Below are positions 46,284-57,511 of a stretch of DNA of 64,000 nt, one piece after another. The first letter of the stretch is position 1, and each line of letters starts with the position of its first letter. The DNA comes from Sesamum alatum (Eukaryota; Streptophyta; Magnoliopsida; Lamiales; Pedaliaceae): positions 22,428,979-22,492,978 of the forward strand of contig JACGWO010000011.1 of assembly GCA_034509735.1 (NCBI GenBank), written 5' to 3'. A model generated the notes under the pieces. It was not told the DNA's origin and did no database searches. It saw nothing but the letters and a program-made list of their open reading frames with translations. The translations under genes and the position numbers were made by a program.

Positions 46284-46800
46284 AATGTTTTAGCAGTAAT
46301 TTGGAGTGGTAGCTCGATCGATCGTTCTTGCATGAAAAGGGTTTGGGGATTTTATATATATATAGGCCACGCATCTTGAGGATCACAGGCATGAAATTAA
46401 CTCCAGAAGCTGTTTAAGAAAAATCAATTGATATTCCTGTCCGTCCACATACAAGAGATGGATGCATGTTTCGCTGGGGTATCATTAAAAACAACAATAG
46501 TCCACTTTCATCACCAAAGAGGAGGAGGAGCAACCAAGATTGATCTATCTGAGGGCAGGTTATCACCAAATAAGCATGGCATTGGAAGGCATTTCAGAAT
46601 CAGCCTAACTTTGACAACTTGTGGATGCTGTGAATTTAAAGTCATGCGTTCTTTCATTTTGAAGCCTTGTACAAGAAACGTATACCAATACAATGTACAA
46701 GGATAATGGACTACGTCGCAACACTGTTCAACTTCCAGGAAAAGCACAGAATATCAAGATGCATGGTCCATCACCACAACAAATGATATTAGTGATAAAA
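46284..46800. other. Upstream flank of the HKT remnant
   Basis: A TATA-like TATATATATAGG at 46353-46364 fits a former promoter of the HKT gene on the minus strand. Nothing else is recognisable. Confidence 0.35.
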
Positions 46801-47280
46801 TAGAGTTAATTATACTTAGATCCTCTCCAAAAATATAAAATTACACTTTCCTCCAAAAACTTTTTGAAATTACACTTACATCCCGTCAAAAATTCTCTGT
46901 TTACACCTGACCTTCTTCCCTGAGAGTTTGGACAGAAAATATTTACGTCAGCAAGAAATTACATAATTTCTTTTTTATGTGTATTTTAGTACTTATAAGG
47001 GAATAAATGTAATATATATATAGGGAGTGATGTTAATATTATTACGTTTTTTCCCTTATAAGTACAAAACAATTACATCGAGATATTAAATGAAGGATAA
47101 AATTGAAAATTTATATGTAATTATTTTTGCTAATGTCCGCATTTTTCGTCAAAATCCTACCAAAATAAGGTCGGGTGTAAACGCTGAATTTTTGGAAGGA
47201 GTGTAAGTGTAATTTTAAAACTTCATTGGGAGAAAGTATAATTATGTATTTCCAGAAGGGATCAAAATGTAATTAACCCA
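46801..47280. mobile_element. Inverted-repeat MITE family 2, copy 2
   Basis: TAGAGTTAATTATACTTAGA at the left, AAAATGTAATTAACCCA at the right, same inner words as 42080-42583. A direct ATAAA lies on both sides (46796-46800 and 47281-47285), a possible target duplication. 480 bp, no ORF. Confidence 0.82.
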
Positions 47281-47486
47281 ATAAAATATTACGTAATAAT
47301 TTTGAAGTTGCAGCTAAAGATATATATTAAGTGACATTTATATTTGGGTTTATAACAAAACAATTTTTTAAAACTTATTGGTGACAAGAATTTTATGTAA
47401 ATTGTCGGTATTGATAATTACGCAACAACATAAATATAGTGACGTCAACAAATAATTAATTTTCACTATTAAGAATGTGATGAAGT

Positions 47487-48789
47487 TAGGGGTGTCAAAT
47501 GGGTGGGTTGGTCGGGTTTGGGTTTGGTTCAAGTGGGTCGAGTCCAAAATGTGTTGAGTTAAATATGGGTCCGAGTCAATGGGTTCTAAGCGGATCGAAT
47601 CTCAAATGGGTTGGGTCGGGTCAATGTAACTATTTTTTATATTTAATATTTAAAAAATAGAATTTTAGATAATAATAATAATAATAAGATGATGATATTT
47701 TTAATACAATTTATAAATAATACGACTAAATTTGTATTATGTATTATTTCTGAAAAGTAACCATGTATATTAAAGATTTATTTGCTAAACTATAAAATGA
47801 AAAACTCCTAAGGTATACAAAAATACTACATTTTTCAAAATAAATCGTGAAATGAATAGTATGCAATCAATTTCTTCATAATTGTTTGTAAAATTGAATT
47901 GTGGCTTTCAATCGTAATAATATATAGTTATCTTTCTATATTTATCATACATGTTCATTCATTATAAATTATGCTTAGATATTAATATTAGATGTATTCA
48001 TTGAAATTCATAATATAATTGTATACTGTCAATTTATTCAAAAAAAAAAATTACATGGAAACATATGAATTTCAAGTTTTGACTATTTTATAAAATACTT
48101 CACTTTTCTTTTATTTCTCATTAATTTGAAAAGTATTATTTTACTAAATATATTTTGAAAATTTTGTTTCTCATAAAAAATGCGAAAAATTAGAAATGAG
48201 AAGTAATTAGTAATATATACTACAATTAAATCAACAATGAATCTAAGCAATTAAATCATTTATTGAACCCATTTAAGACCCATAACCAATCCATATAAGA
48301 TCCATGGTGCAAAAAAATTAACTAAGTTAAATTAAAACATACTTAATATATTTTGGTAAATTTGTTTCTTATAAAAAATGTGAAAGAAGTTAGAATATAT
48401 GGAATTAGTTAGTGATGAGGTTGGACCCATTTAAGACCCATTTCAACTCACCTAAAACCCATCATCAACCCACCTAAAACTCATCACGAACCCATCTAAA
48501 AACCATCACCAACCTATATAGAACCCATAATGCACTCATGATTATAATTGTACTAATATCTTTCATAAATTCTATTATATTACTAAAATGAATTTTGATT
48601 GACTAATAAAAAACTAAATATGAAGAACCTATTTTGGACCTATTAGAACCCATATAAAACCCACAATCTATTTAAATTTATTTAAATAAAATTATATTGA
48701 ACCTATATTAAAAAATATCAAACCCAACCCACCCAAAACTTGGTGGGTTGGGTTGAAACGATGGGTTTCCACCCATATTGCCACCCTTG
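47487..48789. mobile_element. Non-autonomous hAT element with 8-bp duplication
   Basis: Ends TAGGGGTGTCAA and TTGCCACCCTTG are hAT-type inverted repeats, followed inward by GGGTGGGTTGG and CCAACCCACCC words. Flanks GATGAAGT (47479-47486) and GATGAAAT (48790-48797) match at 7 of 8 positions. 1303 bp, very AT-rich inside with repeated AACCCAT(C/A) words at 48240-48540 and no transposase ORF. Confidence 0.85.
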
Positions 48790-48996
48790 GATGAAATCAT
48801 CATTTTGTCATAATAAAAATTCTTATCACTAATACATATATATCAGTAACAATATTAATAATGTGACTTGATGTTTTATTGCTAATATTCTCTTTTTTGT
48901 AGTATATATATTTCCAACTCTTTTCATGCAAGAATGATTTCCAGGCAGGCTTATGACACAGCACACCACCCAATTATGTATTTTTCTGAAAAATCT

Positions 48997-49443
48997 CAGG
49001 GGTTATTGTATTTTTTTTGTATTTTGATGGTTTAGTCTTTTATCTTTTTAAATTAGTAAATAGATCTTGAGTGCTTTTTGTTTTGGGGCTTTTGTTCCCA
49101 TTAATCAATTTAATGGACCAAAATCATGATAAATTAAAAAGTCACAGGACCTATTTACTAGTTTAGAAAAATAAAATACTAAAACGTCAAAATACAAAAG
49201 ATACAGGACGATAATTTGCTTTCATGTTGGCAGAAATTGACCAACGGGAACAAAAATTTCAAATTTAAAAAAGCACGTGTAGGGCACATGCTTTTTCCTG
49301 GCAATATTTGTCAACTCCGGTGACTCAAGGATCAAAATCACAAAAAATTTAAAAGTTACAGGACTTATTTGCTACCTTAAAAAGATTAAACTTTAAAAAG
49401 TTAAACTATAAAAGATATAGGACAAAAAATACATTTAAACCTC
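48997..49443. mobile_element. Degenerate inverted-repeat element
   Basis: GTTATTGTATTTTTTTTGTA and following TTTTATCTTTTTAAATTAGT at the left resemble, in reverse, ACTATAAAAGATATAGGACA and AAAAAATACATTTAAACCT at the right. An inner pair (ACAGGACCTATTTACTAG) repeats the design. No ORF; TSD not seen. Confidence 0.5.
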
Positions 49444-49803
49444 AAGTATATATCTATCACGCACTCCATTTGTTGCTTAATTTCATGCAATATTAACATC
49501 TTAATTATGTAATTTGACAGAGTATCTTATAATTTCACCAAGATTACCAATTTTCCTTGAAGACAACATTTTTTTTCTTGAAAAATCTCGATCAAGGAAA
49601 ATTCTTGGTATGGTCAAATAAGACTAATTACACAATAAATGTGATACATTTTTCATGTAATTAATTAATTTTTTTGAATTGTATACCAATCACACAATAA
49701 GTGTATTACACTTGTGGTACAATTGGTTCAAGTCTAGTAAAACCTGGTCTTAGTTATCCCTTCTCCTCAATCAAAGACAAAATCCTACTATATATATTAT
49801 ATG

Positions 49804-50154
49804 TGATGGTGTCAAAATAAGACCATATACCAAATTACTGAAATACTCCCAAACTTGCATGTAATTACCGAACTGCCACAGGGTGGTTCTTTTCCACTAA
49901 GTTAATGGGGTAGAGTCAATTACTAAGATGTCCCTAGTGATTAAATTATAACGTTAGATGAGGGGCGGTTGGAGGGTAAAATTATCTTTATGCCCCTCCT
50001 CATTCACTATAAATAGGACATTTAGTCCATTGTAAAACATTCGCTTTCTACTTTGAGAATAATATACTTGAGAAGAAATCTCAAGCTCTTGACTTGTGAT
50101 TCGAGATTGTGTGATTGTGCTTGGATCAATTGCTTCCCAATTTTCACCCCATCA
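49804..50154 (+). repeat. 5' LTR of the second Tat-like element
   Basis: Begins TGATGGTGTCAAAATAAG and ends TTTTCACCCCATCA, with matching TGATG...CATCA ends, 351 bp. A TATA box TATAAATAG is at 50009-50017. The PBS-like TTGGCGCCGTCTGTGGGAAA follows at 50158-50177. Confidence 0.78.
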
Positions 50155-50374
50155 GCTTGGCGCCGTCTGTGGGAAACCGATCTAAGCATTGAGGATGAAC
50201 ACCCGGCCAAAAGTTAGGAGCGGGAATACGGGACAAGAATAACTTGAAGGAGGAAGGAGAATCACGTGCAAGATCACGTCCCGGAGAACCTGCCCGCACG
50301 CGACCTTCAGGACTAGAGGCGGGAAGACGCCTCCGCTCCTAGTCATTCAGATAACTCTAGAGATACTTCGCCAA

Positions 50375-51758
50375 TTGGTTGAAGATGCGTCTGTTCAAGC
50401 AGCAGAGAGGGCTGTGGCCCAGTACGTAGCAGGACATGCGTTGCCCCCAAGACCCCCTTGCTATCCTCGCAGAGGTCAAGACACTTCCTTGGCCGGAGAC
50501 GCCCCTAAAGGTTTGAATTATGAGGAGGAAGTCAACAGCAGGGCTACGCAGCCAGAGGACAACTACTATCCTTCACCTCCTCGAAGATACGTAGACGAAG
50601 AGCACTACTTCCCACCTCCTCCCCGGGGAGGACGAGAAGACAACTATTTCCCTCCTCCGCGCCCGGGGAGGTACCACCGGTACGGGAATGAGTATATCAA
50701 GAGATGGGCGACCATATGCCTCCTCCGCCCAGGTTCCTGAGTCCTTTGGGACCCCCAGGGTACCCAACGCGATCCTTGGCAGTAGCGCCCCCACGACGGA
50801 GTCCATTCGCCCCTCACATCCTAGCAGAAGCCATTCATTCGGGGGTCAAGATCCCAAGTCTCAGCGAGTACAACGGAGTGGGTGATCCTAAGACCATTTG
50901 GATCGTTTCTTAGCAAGGGCCGATTTGTTAGATATTAGTGATGCGGCTTATTGCAAGTTGTTCCGGACTACCCTTTCAGGGAAGGCGATGGCATGGTTTA
51001 ACCAGTTACCCCCGGGAACTATTGAGTCATTTGAGCAGCTCTCCCAGCGCTTCCTACAACATTTCTCGATTAATAGGCGATATCCCAAGACTGCGTCATA
51101 CTTGTTTACGATAATCCAAAAAGAGAATGAGGGCTTGAGGGAGTACGTGCAGTGCTTCTCGGAAGCTGTTTTGGAAGTCCCCCACGTGAACCCAGAGCTT
51201 TTGGCAAGCATCATGCAACAGAATCTGAGGAGAGGTCGGTTTAAGGAGTCGATTGCTAGAAAGCCTCCCTCATCTCAAGAAGAGTTGCTGTTGAGAGCTG
51301 AGAAATATATACGAATTGAGGAGTCAACAGGTTCGCGATCAACAAATCCCCTAAAACGGATGGCCAATGAGGAGGAAAAAGGGGTTCCCCTTAGTACAGA
51401 AGAGAGTAAGCGTGAGCGCAGACATTTGTCACCAGGGGATTTGGCTCGCTACACCCCTCTGAGCGCCCCGGGAACTCAAGTTCTCGCAGTAGCCAAGCAA
51501 CGAGGGTTGGTAAGATGGCCTCCTTTCCCGATGAAGAACAACCCGCAGAGAACGAAGTCCGACAAGTACTGTCATTTCCACAGGGATCAAGGCCGAAACA
51601 CCGAGGAATGCCACCATTTGAAGGACGAGATCGAGAAGTTGATCCAGGAAGGTTACTTAAAAGAATTTATGGGGCAAAGGAAACAAGAGCTCCAGGAAAC
51701 CGCCTTTGGAGGCAGGCACATGGCACGTGGGAGTAAAGCAGGAAGCGAAATGAGCTAG
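50375..51758 (+). pseudogene. Tat-like gag with frameshifts
   Basis: The N-terminal part is Pro/Tyr/Arg rich (NYYPSPPRRYVDEEHYFPPP) and ends at 50740. The capsid then continues in a second frame (HILAEAIHSGVKIPSLSEYN) and a third (50898-51758). The last is the best-preserved piece: AYCKLFRTTLSGKAMAWFNQ, SFEQLSQRFLQHFSINRRYP, YLFTIIQKENEGLREYVQCF and LLLRAEKYIRIEES. A knuckle-like YCHFHRDQGRNTEECHHLKD follows near 51571-51630, with Arg in place of the second His. Two frameshifts near 50700 and 50890 separate the parts. Confidence 0.82.
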
Positions 51759-51759
51759 C

Positions 51760-53210
51760 AAGGATAACCTCCCAACTGCTGAAGTTGTTGGGGTTATCTC
51801 GGGAGGCCCTGCAGGGGGAGATTCGAGGCAAACTGGAAAGGCTGCAGTGAGAGCAGCGGGACGCAATGCCAACCGCGTCATGTTCAATGAGGTCGCAGCA
51901 GCGTCACCAGCAGATCCAAGAATGAGTCGGAGTATGAGGCACTAAGCACGGGTGGAAAGCTGGCTTTCGCCATGGGAGCGGCGTATGTGAGGGCGGATAG
52001 CGACTCCCAACTAGTGGTCAAGCAAGAGAATGGAAATTACGAAGCTGGAGGAGCAGATGACCAAGTACTTAGCAAACATCCAAGCGTTAAGAGGAAGTTC
52101 AACGAGTTTGCCCTAGAATAGATTCCGCGTCATCCAATGAAGAAGCAAACTGACTCGCTAAGTTGGCCAGCTCATTGGCTCCTTTGGAGAGCAGGAGAAT
52201 AACCCTGCTAAGACAAGAGCGACCCGAAGTGGATGTTGTGGGGGGGAGAAGTCTCGACGGCGAAGAGAGTTTCACCAAGCTGGAAAGAAGATCTGGAGGA
52301 ATACTGAAAATTTGAGATATTGCCTCAAGAATTCAAGGAAGCAAGGGTAATTCGAGCTAGGTCAACTAAGTTCACTCTAATTGAAGGTAAGTTGTACAAG
52401 AGAGGCTTTTTCACAAACCACATCTCCATACGTTGACGGGGACAAAGCAGAGAATGTTCTACGAGAGAGCTATGAGGAAAGCTGCGGTAATCATTCCGGA
52501 GGCAGAGTGTTAGCATGCAAGGCCTCGCGGCGAGGGCACCTCTGGCTTACAATGGGTAAGGATGCTTGGGACTAAGTGAAGAAATCCGAGGGTGCCAGGA
52601 ACATGCCAACGTAACTCACGTCCTAGTGGTAAATATGGGACCATCGCAATACCCCATTCTGACGGGCAGGCGAAAGTAACCAGCAGTATAGTCTTCCAAA
52701 ATTTGAGGACGAGGCTGGAGGAAGCTAAAGAAAATTGGGTGGAAGGACGCCTGGGTGTCCTAGGGGCATATCGAACAACCTCGCGATAAGGCACGGGAGA
52801 GTCCCTGTTCAATCTAGTCAATGGGACAGAAGCGGTCGTCCCCGTGGACATAAGGGAGGAAACACTCAGGGTGCGACAATAGGAACCAACCGATAATGAC
52901 AAAGAAAGGCGAGTCGACCTGGATTTCTGAAGGAGCTTAGGAGTGGTGCGAATGCAATGAGGGGAGCCTACAAGGCATTAATAGCATAGGCCCACAATGA
53001 CAAAGTACGGCGTCGCGAGTTCCAGGTCGAAGATCTGGTATTAAGGAAAGCTGACTCGACAAGAAACATTGCCGAACTGGACGCCAAATAGGTAGGACCG
53101 TATCAAGTCGTGGAGATAGCAGGAAGTGGAACTTATCGCTCGCAGAGAATGAATGGGAAGGAAATACCACACACGTGGAATATTGCTAACCTCAAGAAAC
53201 ATTTTATTTA
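51760..53210 (+). pseudogene. Tat-like pol remnant with two large deletions
   Basis: VVGVISGGPAGG and VMFNEVAAASPADPR stand just before the protease; the next recognisable residues, NESEYEAL and GAAYVRADSDSQLVVKQ, belong to the second RNase H, so protease, RT and the first RNase H are gone. After that, SYEESCGNHSGGRVLACKAS is the integrase zinc region, but the sequence jumps from HANVTHVLV to IPHSDGQAKVTSSIVFQNLR, losing the core with the first two catalytic acids. YRTTSR and VPVDIREETL follow, and pol ends at 53210. Confidence 0.75.
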
Positions 53211-53319
53211 ATGCTTCGTATCTCTTTTCAAACGCCTTGTAACCCAGAATTACGGTAATGAAATGTCCACCTTTTTATCTACTTGTTGTAGGGTCATTAT
53301 TAACACTTTATTTAGCAAG

Positions 53320-53665
53320 AGATGGGGATGACTCCTCACATTAATACTTTATACTTTATTTAGCAAGAGAGGGGGATGGCCCCTCACATTGATACTCTTA
53401 GAGGGAGACTGCCCCTTACATTATTTTGTTTAAAAGAGGGGGGTTGCCCCTCACATTGATATTATGTTTAAAAGAGAGGAATCCCCCTCACATTGATATT
53501 TTGTTTAAAAGAGGGGGATTGCCCCTCACATTGATATTTTTTCTAAAAGAGGGGGATGACCCCTCACATTGATATTTTGTCTAAAAGTGGGGGATGACCC
53601 CTCACATTGATGTTTTGTTTAAAAGAGGGAGATTGCCCTCACATTGATTATCTGTTTAAAAGAAG
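53320..53665 (+). repeat. Tandem repeats of about 45 bp (first block)
   Basis: About eight copies of a unit containing AAAAGAGGGGGATGACCCCT then CACATTGATATTTTGTTT. GGGGGATGACCCCT is itself an imperfect palindrome. Confidence 0.88.
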
Positions 53666-53754
53666 CAAATTAGCATAATAAGCAATAGAGAAACAAAATT
53701 TGACAACATAGCGAAAAACAAAGTCTGATAATATAGTAAAAAAAAAAAGAGAGA

Positions 53755-54130
53755 TAAAACATCCTAAGAAGTTCCCATACGACAAGGAACTTCTACGAAG
53801 TTCCAAAATATTTCGACAAAATGAACTCCTAAGAAGTTCCCCAAATGACAAAGAACTCCTACGAAGTTTCAAAGTGTTTCAACCAAAGGAACTTCTACAA
53901 AGCTTCCGAAGAATCCAACATGACACGTCGCAACGCGGTGCAATTCGACGCGATGCGATACAGTGACGCATCGCAAATTCAAACATGGCACTTCGCAAAT
54001 TCAACACGATACATCGCGACACGAGGTGATTCAAACATGGAGCGTCGCAAATTCAACATGACACGTCGTGACTCGAGGTGATTCAAACATGCGATGCAAT
54101 GTAATTTGACATGATGCAACGCAATACAAT
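53755..54130 (+). repeat. Two further tandem-repeat blocks
   Basis: 53755-53915 repeats GAAGTTCC and CGACAAA words about every 60 bases. 53925-54120 repeats TCGCAAATTCAACA and GAGGTGATTCAAACATG with periods near 50 bases. Both lie between pol and the lost 3' LTR of the Tat-like element. Confidence 0.7.
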
Positions 54131-54479
54131 TACAACAGCCATCGGATGTGCTAGACCCCCCTCGCCCCCATGGCGACTCGTGAGGGGTCAGAGGATGAGG
54201 GAGCAAGAAAACCTCGTCCTCCTTCCTTGATGAAAGACGAAGACGGAAGCGCGAATCATGTTTGCGATCACACTAATCCCCAACAAAGCTTCTCGCTCCA
54301 AGGATTGTTGAAAGAACGGATCACACTAAAACTTTGCAACCACTGAGAAGAAACATTAGAAGTACGAGCCCTTGGCAACCTTCCTAAGGATAAGCAAAAT
54401 ATCGAAAGCCTTGAGAGAGGGAGTTACACCAAGATCCCAAAACGTCAGAAGAAACCCGTCAAAGTATGCGAAAGAATTA

Positions 54480-54635
54480 GGAGTGTCGAGAGGCCCTTGG
54501 CCAGAATCCGGCCAAGGCATAGTACCTCGACTAGATTCTGGCCGAGGCGGATGGCCTCGGCCAGATCTTGGTCGAGGCGACGTGCCTCGACCAGATTCGG
54601 GTCGAGGTGCGCTGCCTCGATCCGCCACCACCGTG
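54480..54635 (+). repeat. GC-rich tandem repeats of about 24 bp
   Basis: Six or so copies of a unit like CCTCGACCAGATTCGGGTCG with GAGG joins; each contains an inverted CCTCG..CGAGG or CGGCC..GGCCG word. ORFs on both strands across it (Pro/Arg/Ser rich) come from the repeats and are not listed as genes. Confidence 0.85.
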
Positions 54636-55414
54636 CCCCCGATGGCGCACCTCAGCTTTCTCCCGTCAACACTAGACATCTTATTTTTTTTCGGACTAAC
54701 GTTGAATGACTTCTTGAGTTCTATAAACGAAATTGCTACAAGGAAAAGACGAGAAGGAGGGACGAAGAGCTATATGCCCGAACCAACACGTTTCGACAAT
54801 TTTTGTATTATGGCTGGAACTAGATAGACGAAACAGGAGCATGAGGAGCAATCAGAGCGTCAGGTAAATTTAATACTTCTAATAAATCTAATAAATTTCT
54901 CAATTCATCTCATCCACATACCTATCAAGATCATCAGGTAAATTACAACTATTTTTCTTAATAGTTGGCATAATTAAATATTCATTATTATTTAAAAATT
55001 ATAAATACCGTTTCAAATGGAAGATAATTATGTAGCCCCCAAACGATAAATTGAAAATTATTACTTTACCCTTGTTGATTTTTTTTAAAAAAGTTTGAAA
55101 TATTGTACAAAGAATTGAGGGTGGATAAAGTAAATAATTCATAAGGCATATTAATCGGAAAAAAATTGAATTACAAAAATAAAGAGAGATCGATAAACAA
55201 GTGAAACTAGAATTAGACAAAGTTTTAACAAAGGGTAATTTTGATACTTTAGAATTTTTGTTCTTTCAGAAAGCAATTTTTGTAAAGGTAAAATAGACTT
55301 TCAAACTTAAAAATTAAAGGTCCGGGCTTTTTTTTTTCTTGGAAGGATTTAATACCGTTAGGGGGTAATTGATGTGAGATGGATACTTCAGGGGTGATAA
55401 CTGTATTTAATCAT

Positions 55415-55625
55415 AAATTATACAAAATGCTGAATGAGGGTAAAATTGAAAAGTTATATAATATTTTTATTGACATCATCATTTTCCGTCGAAATCCTAA
55501 CGGGAGCCAGAAGGAGTACAATTGTAAATAGAGAATTTTTTAAGGTGGTGCAACTGTATTTTTAAAAGTTTTCAAGGAAAAGTATAATATCCCATTTCTA
55601 GAAGGGGGTAAGTGTAATTAACCCA
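55415..55625. mobile_element. Inverted-repeat MITE family 2, copy 3, truncated
   Basis: The right half matches the other copies: TCCGTCGAAATCCTAACG versus TCGTCAAAATCCTAACGA, and the end GTAAGTGTAATTAACCCA. The left end is missing. The preceding 54840-55414 is AT-rich spacer without recognisable features. Confidence 0.7.
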
Positions 55626-55904
55626 TTCTTTTATTTTAATACTCTTGGCATGAGTTTATTTCTATTTCAATATTCACATCAACATTGAACTTGGACTCAA
55701 ATCCGTACTAAAAAATATCTTCATCAATTTTGAATTTAGATTTGAATCTATAAATCAATTAAAATATTCAATCTAATAAAGTCAAATTAATTTCCCAACT
55801 GGAAGCAGCTAAGTTCCCCATTAAATTTGATCCCAGTTTTCCTTTTATGTTCAAATTGAATATCACCATTATATTTGCCTTAAAATTAACCACTTCTTCT
55901 TAAT

Positions 55905-56150
55905 TAGCAAATGAATAGTGAATAAACCTTTGTCTAGTTGGCAATATTAAGGATTCATGACCAAAAGATCAGTGGTTCAAATTCCACCAATTAATAGGTA
56001 TTGATTTAGTTCAATCATAATAGTTGGTCTATTATAATATTACTTATTAGCCAGTTATACATATTTAATATTAATAATTAATATATATCGATTGTTGATA
56101 ATCAAAATTTTATGATATAATTGTAACCTATTCATTTAAGTAAATAAATA
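55905..56150 (+). mobile_element. SINE-family copy, plus strand
   Basis: GGTTCAAATTC (about 55975-55985) is a near-perfect B box, preceded at about 35 bases by TAGTTGGCAATATTA in A-box position. The downstream part (GTATTGATTTAGTTC, GATAATCAAAATTTTATGAT) resembles the SINE body at 2904-3187. Target duplication not determined. Confidence 0.55.
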
Positions 56151-56157
56151 AATAATA

Positions 56158-56876
56158 GGGTAAATTACATTTTGCTATCCAAACTATATTCCTTTCTATA
56201 CTGGATTTAAGATAGAGTCTAATGACAACTATCTTAAAAGGCTAAAACAACTCGATTAAATGCTAAAAAGAGGGCTTCTGAGGAGGTTTTCTATTTTCAT
56301 ATATGACCATAGAAACTAGTAGCAACCATCGTAGGAGAAATGTCGGGATAGGATTACACTAGCTATGATTTCCCCGTTAGGTATGTTTCTTCGGAGCCCG
56401 AGCCATCAGTGAGATACCACTATGAAAGAGCTAGAATTATAATCTTGTGTCAGGACCTAACAGTCTCAGGTAGACAGTTTCTATTGGGCGTAGGCCTCCC
56501 AAAAGGTAACGGAGGCGTACAAAGGTTTCCTTGGACCGGATAGAGGGTTTGCCTTTTAATTATTTTTTTTTTTTGTCAACTTACCATATCAATTTTACGA
56601 AATTTACACTTTTATCATATATGATTGTTTTTTGATCGAATTTTTCTGTCGAAAAAACATCATATGCAGTGCACATGTGAAAACTATCACATCAGATTGC
56701 ACTTAAATATTACATGTGCACTGCATGTGATTTTTTTTCCGCAGAAAAATCGATCGAAAAATGATTATATACGACCAATTGTAAATCTTGCAAAATTGAG
56801 ATAGTAAATTAATATAAAAAAAATTGATAGTAAAATGCAAAAACAGACATAGTTCAGATGGCAAAATATATCCCTA
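56158..56876. mobile_element. Inverted-repeat element with inner palindrome
   Basis: AGGGTAAATTACATTTTGCT..CCAAACTATA at the left is the inverted copy of TAGTTCAGATGGCAAAATAT..CCCT at the right. Inside, 56635-56760 forms a second inverted repeat (ATATGCAGTGCACATGTG against ACATGTGCACTGCATGTG, and TCGATCGAAAAATG at the outer edge). A middle insert at 56215-56560 looks unrelated. Confidence 0.6.
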
Positions 56877-56989
56877 AATAATATTAAATGGGAAGAGAAT
56901 TATTAATTGGGATGAATATTGGGCCGGCTAGAAGGGCCCAAAATGGTTCCTCTAATTACCTAAGGAAGTAGGTGAAGCAGGACCCATTT

Positions 56990-57511
56990 CATGCTGTCAT
57001 ATAAATTGGCCATCCAACTCCCCTCCCTTTTCATTCTACTCTTTTTTTTCTGTCTGTAAGCACTGATGCAGCAGGATCTCCAGCAACCTTACTCCAAGGT
57101 TTCATTTTTCCTCCTGTTTTTCTTGCCTGGAATCTTTGGTTTTTGATCGGCTGTTTCTTAAATTGATTCTTTATTGTTTTTGTGTATGTTTGTGTGTTCT
57201 TTGATTGCAATCTCTGTTATTTTCCCCCCCTTTTTTCAGTTTCAAGAAGTGATTTTCCTGTTTCCGAATGTCGCTTAAATTTGTTTATTTCTGTGTAAAT
57301 AAGGTTTTTCAGGCATAAATAAGTGTGATCCCGTGTTTATATGTTTGTCGGCATGCGTTTCCTGTCAAGATTCTGTCTGGGGTTTAATGTTGTCTGCTTT
57401 GTTTTTGTCTCCGGGGATCTGAAATCCAGTTTTCTTCCGCTGTTTGCAGAATTACATGATTTAGGCGAGTGATCCTTTTTACTTGTTTAGTGGTAATCTC
57501 AAGGAGAAAAG
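56990..57511 (+). promoter_or_regulatory. Promoter-proximal region and 5'UTR intron of the RETICULATA-related gene
   Basis: A short leader (about 57040-57098) ends in TCCAAG, followed by a GT..AG intron at 57099-57449 with a T-rich 3' part and TTTGCAG acceptor. The second leader exon (57450-57511) runs to the ATG. Leader introns near the start codon often support expression in plants; here this is inference. Confidence 0.55.

Larger units (their letters stand above)
49804..54830 (+). mobile_element. Second Tat-like gypsy element, internally deleted, no 3' LTR seen
   Basis: A 5' LTR (49804-50154), PBS-like site, gag, a small antisense-strand-free pol remnant with two large deletions, and a tandem-repeat-rich 3' region to about 54830. 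Pol ends at 53210 with KEIPHTWNIANLKKHFI, a Tat-type end. I find no second copy of the LTR, so the right end is lost or outside recognition; the right boundary given is approximate. Confidence 0.75.

Noticed and set aside
54356..54827. ORFs on both strands rich in Pro, Arg, Ser and Gly
   Set aside because: They run through a 24-bp tandem repeat whose length is a multiple of three; the pattern in the protein is the DNA repeat.
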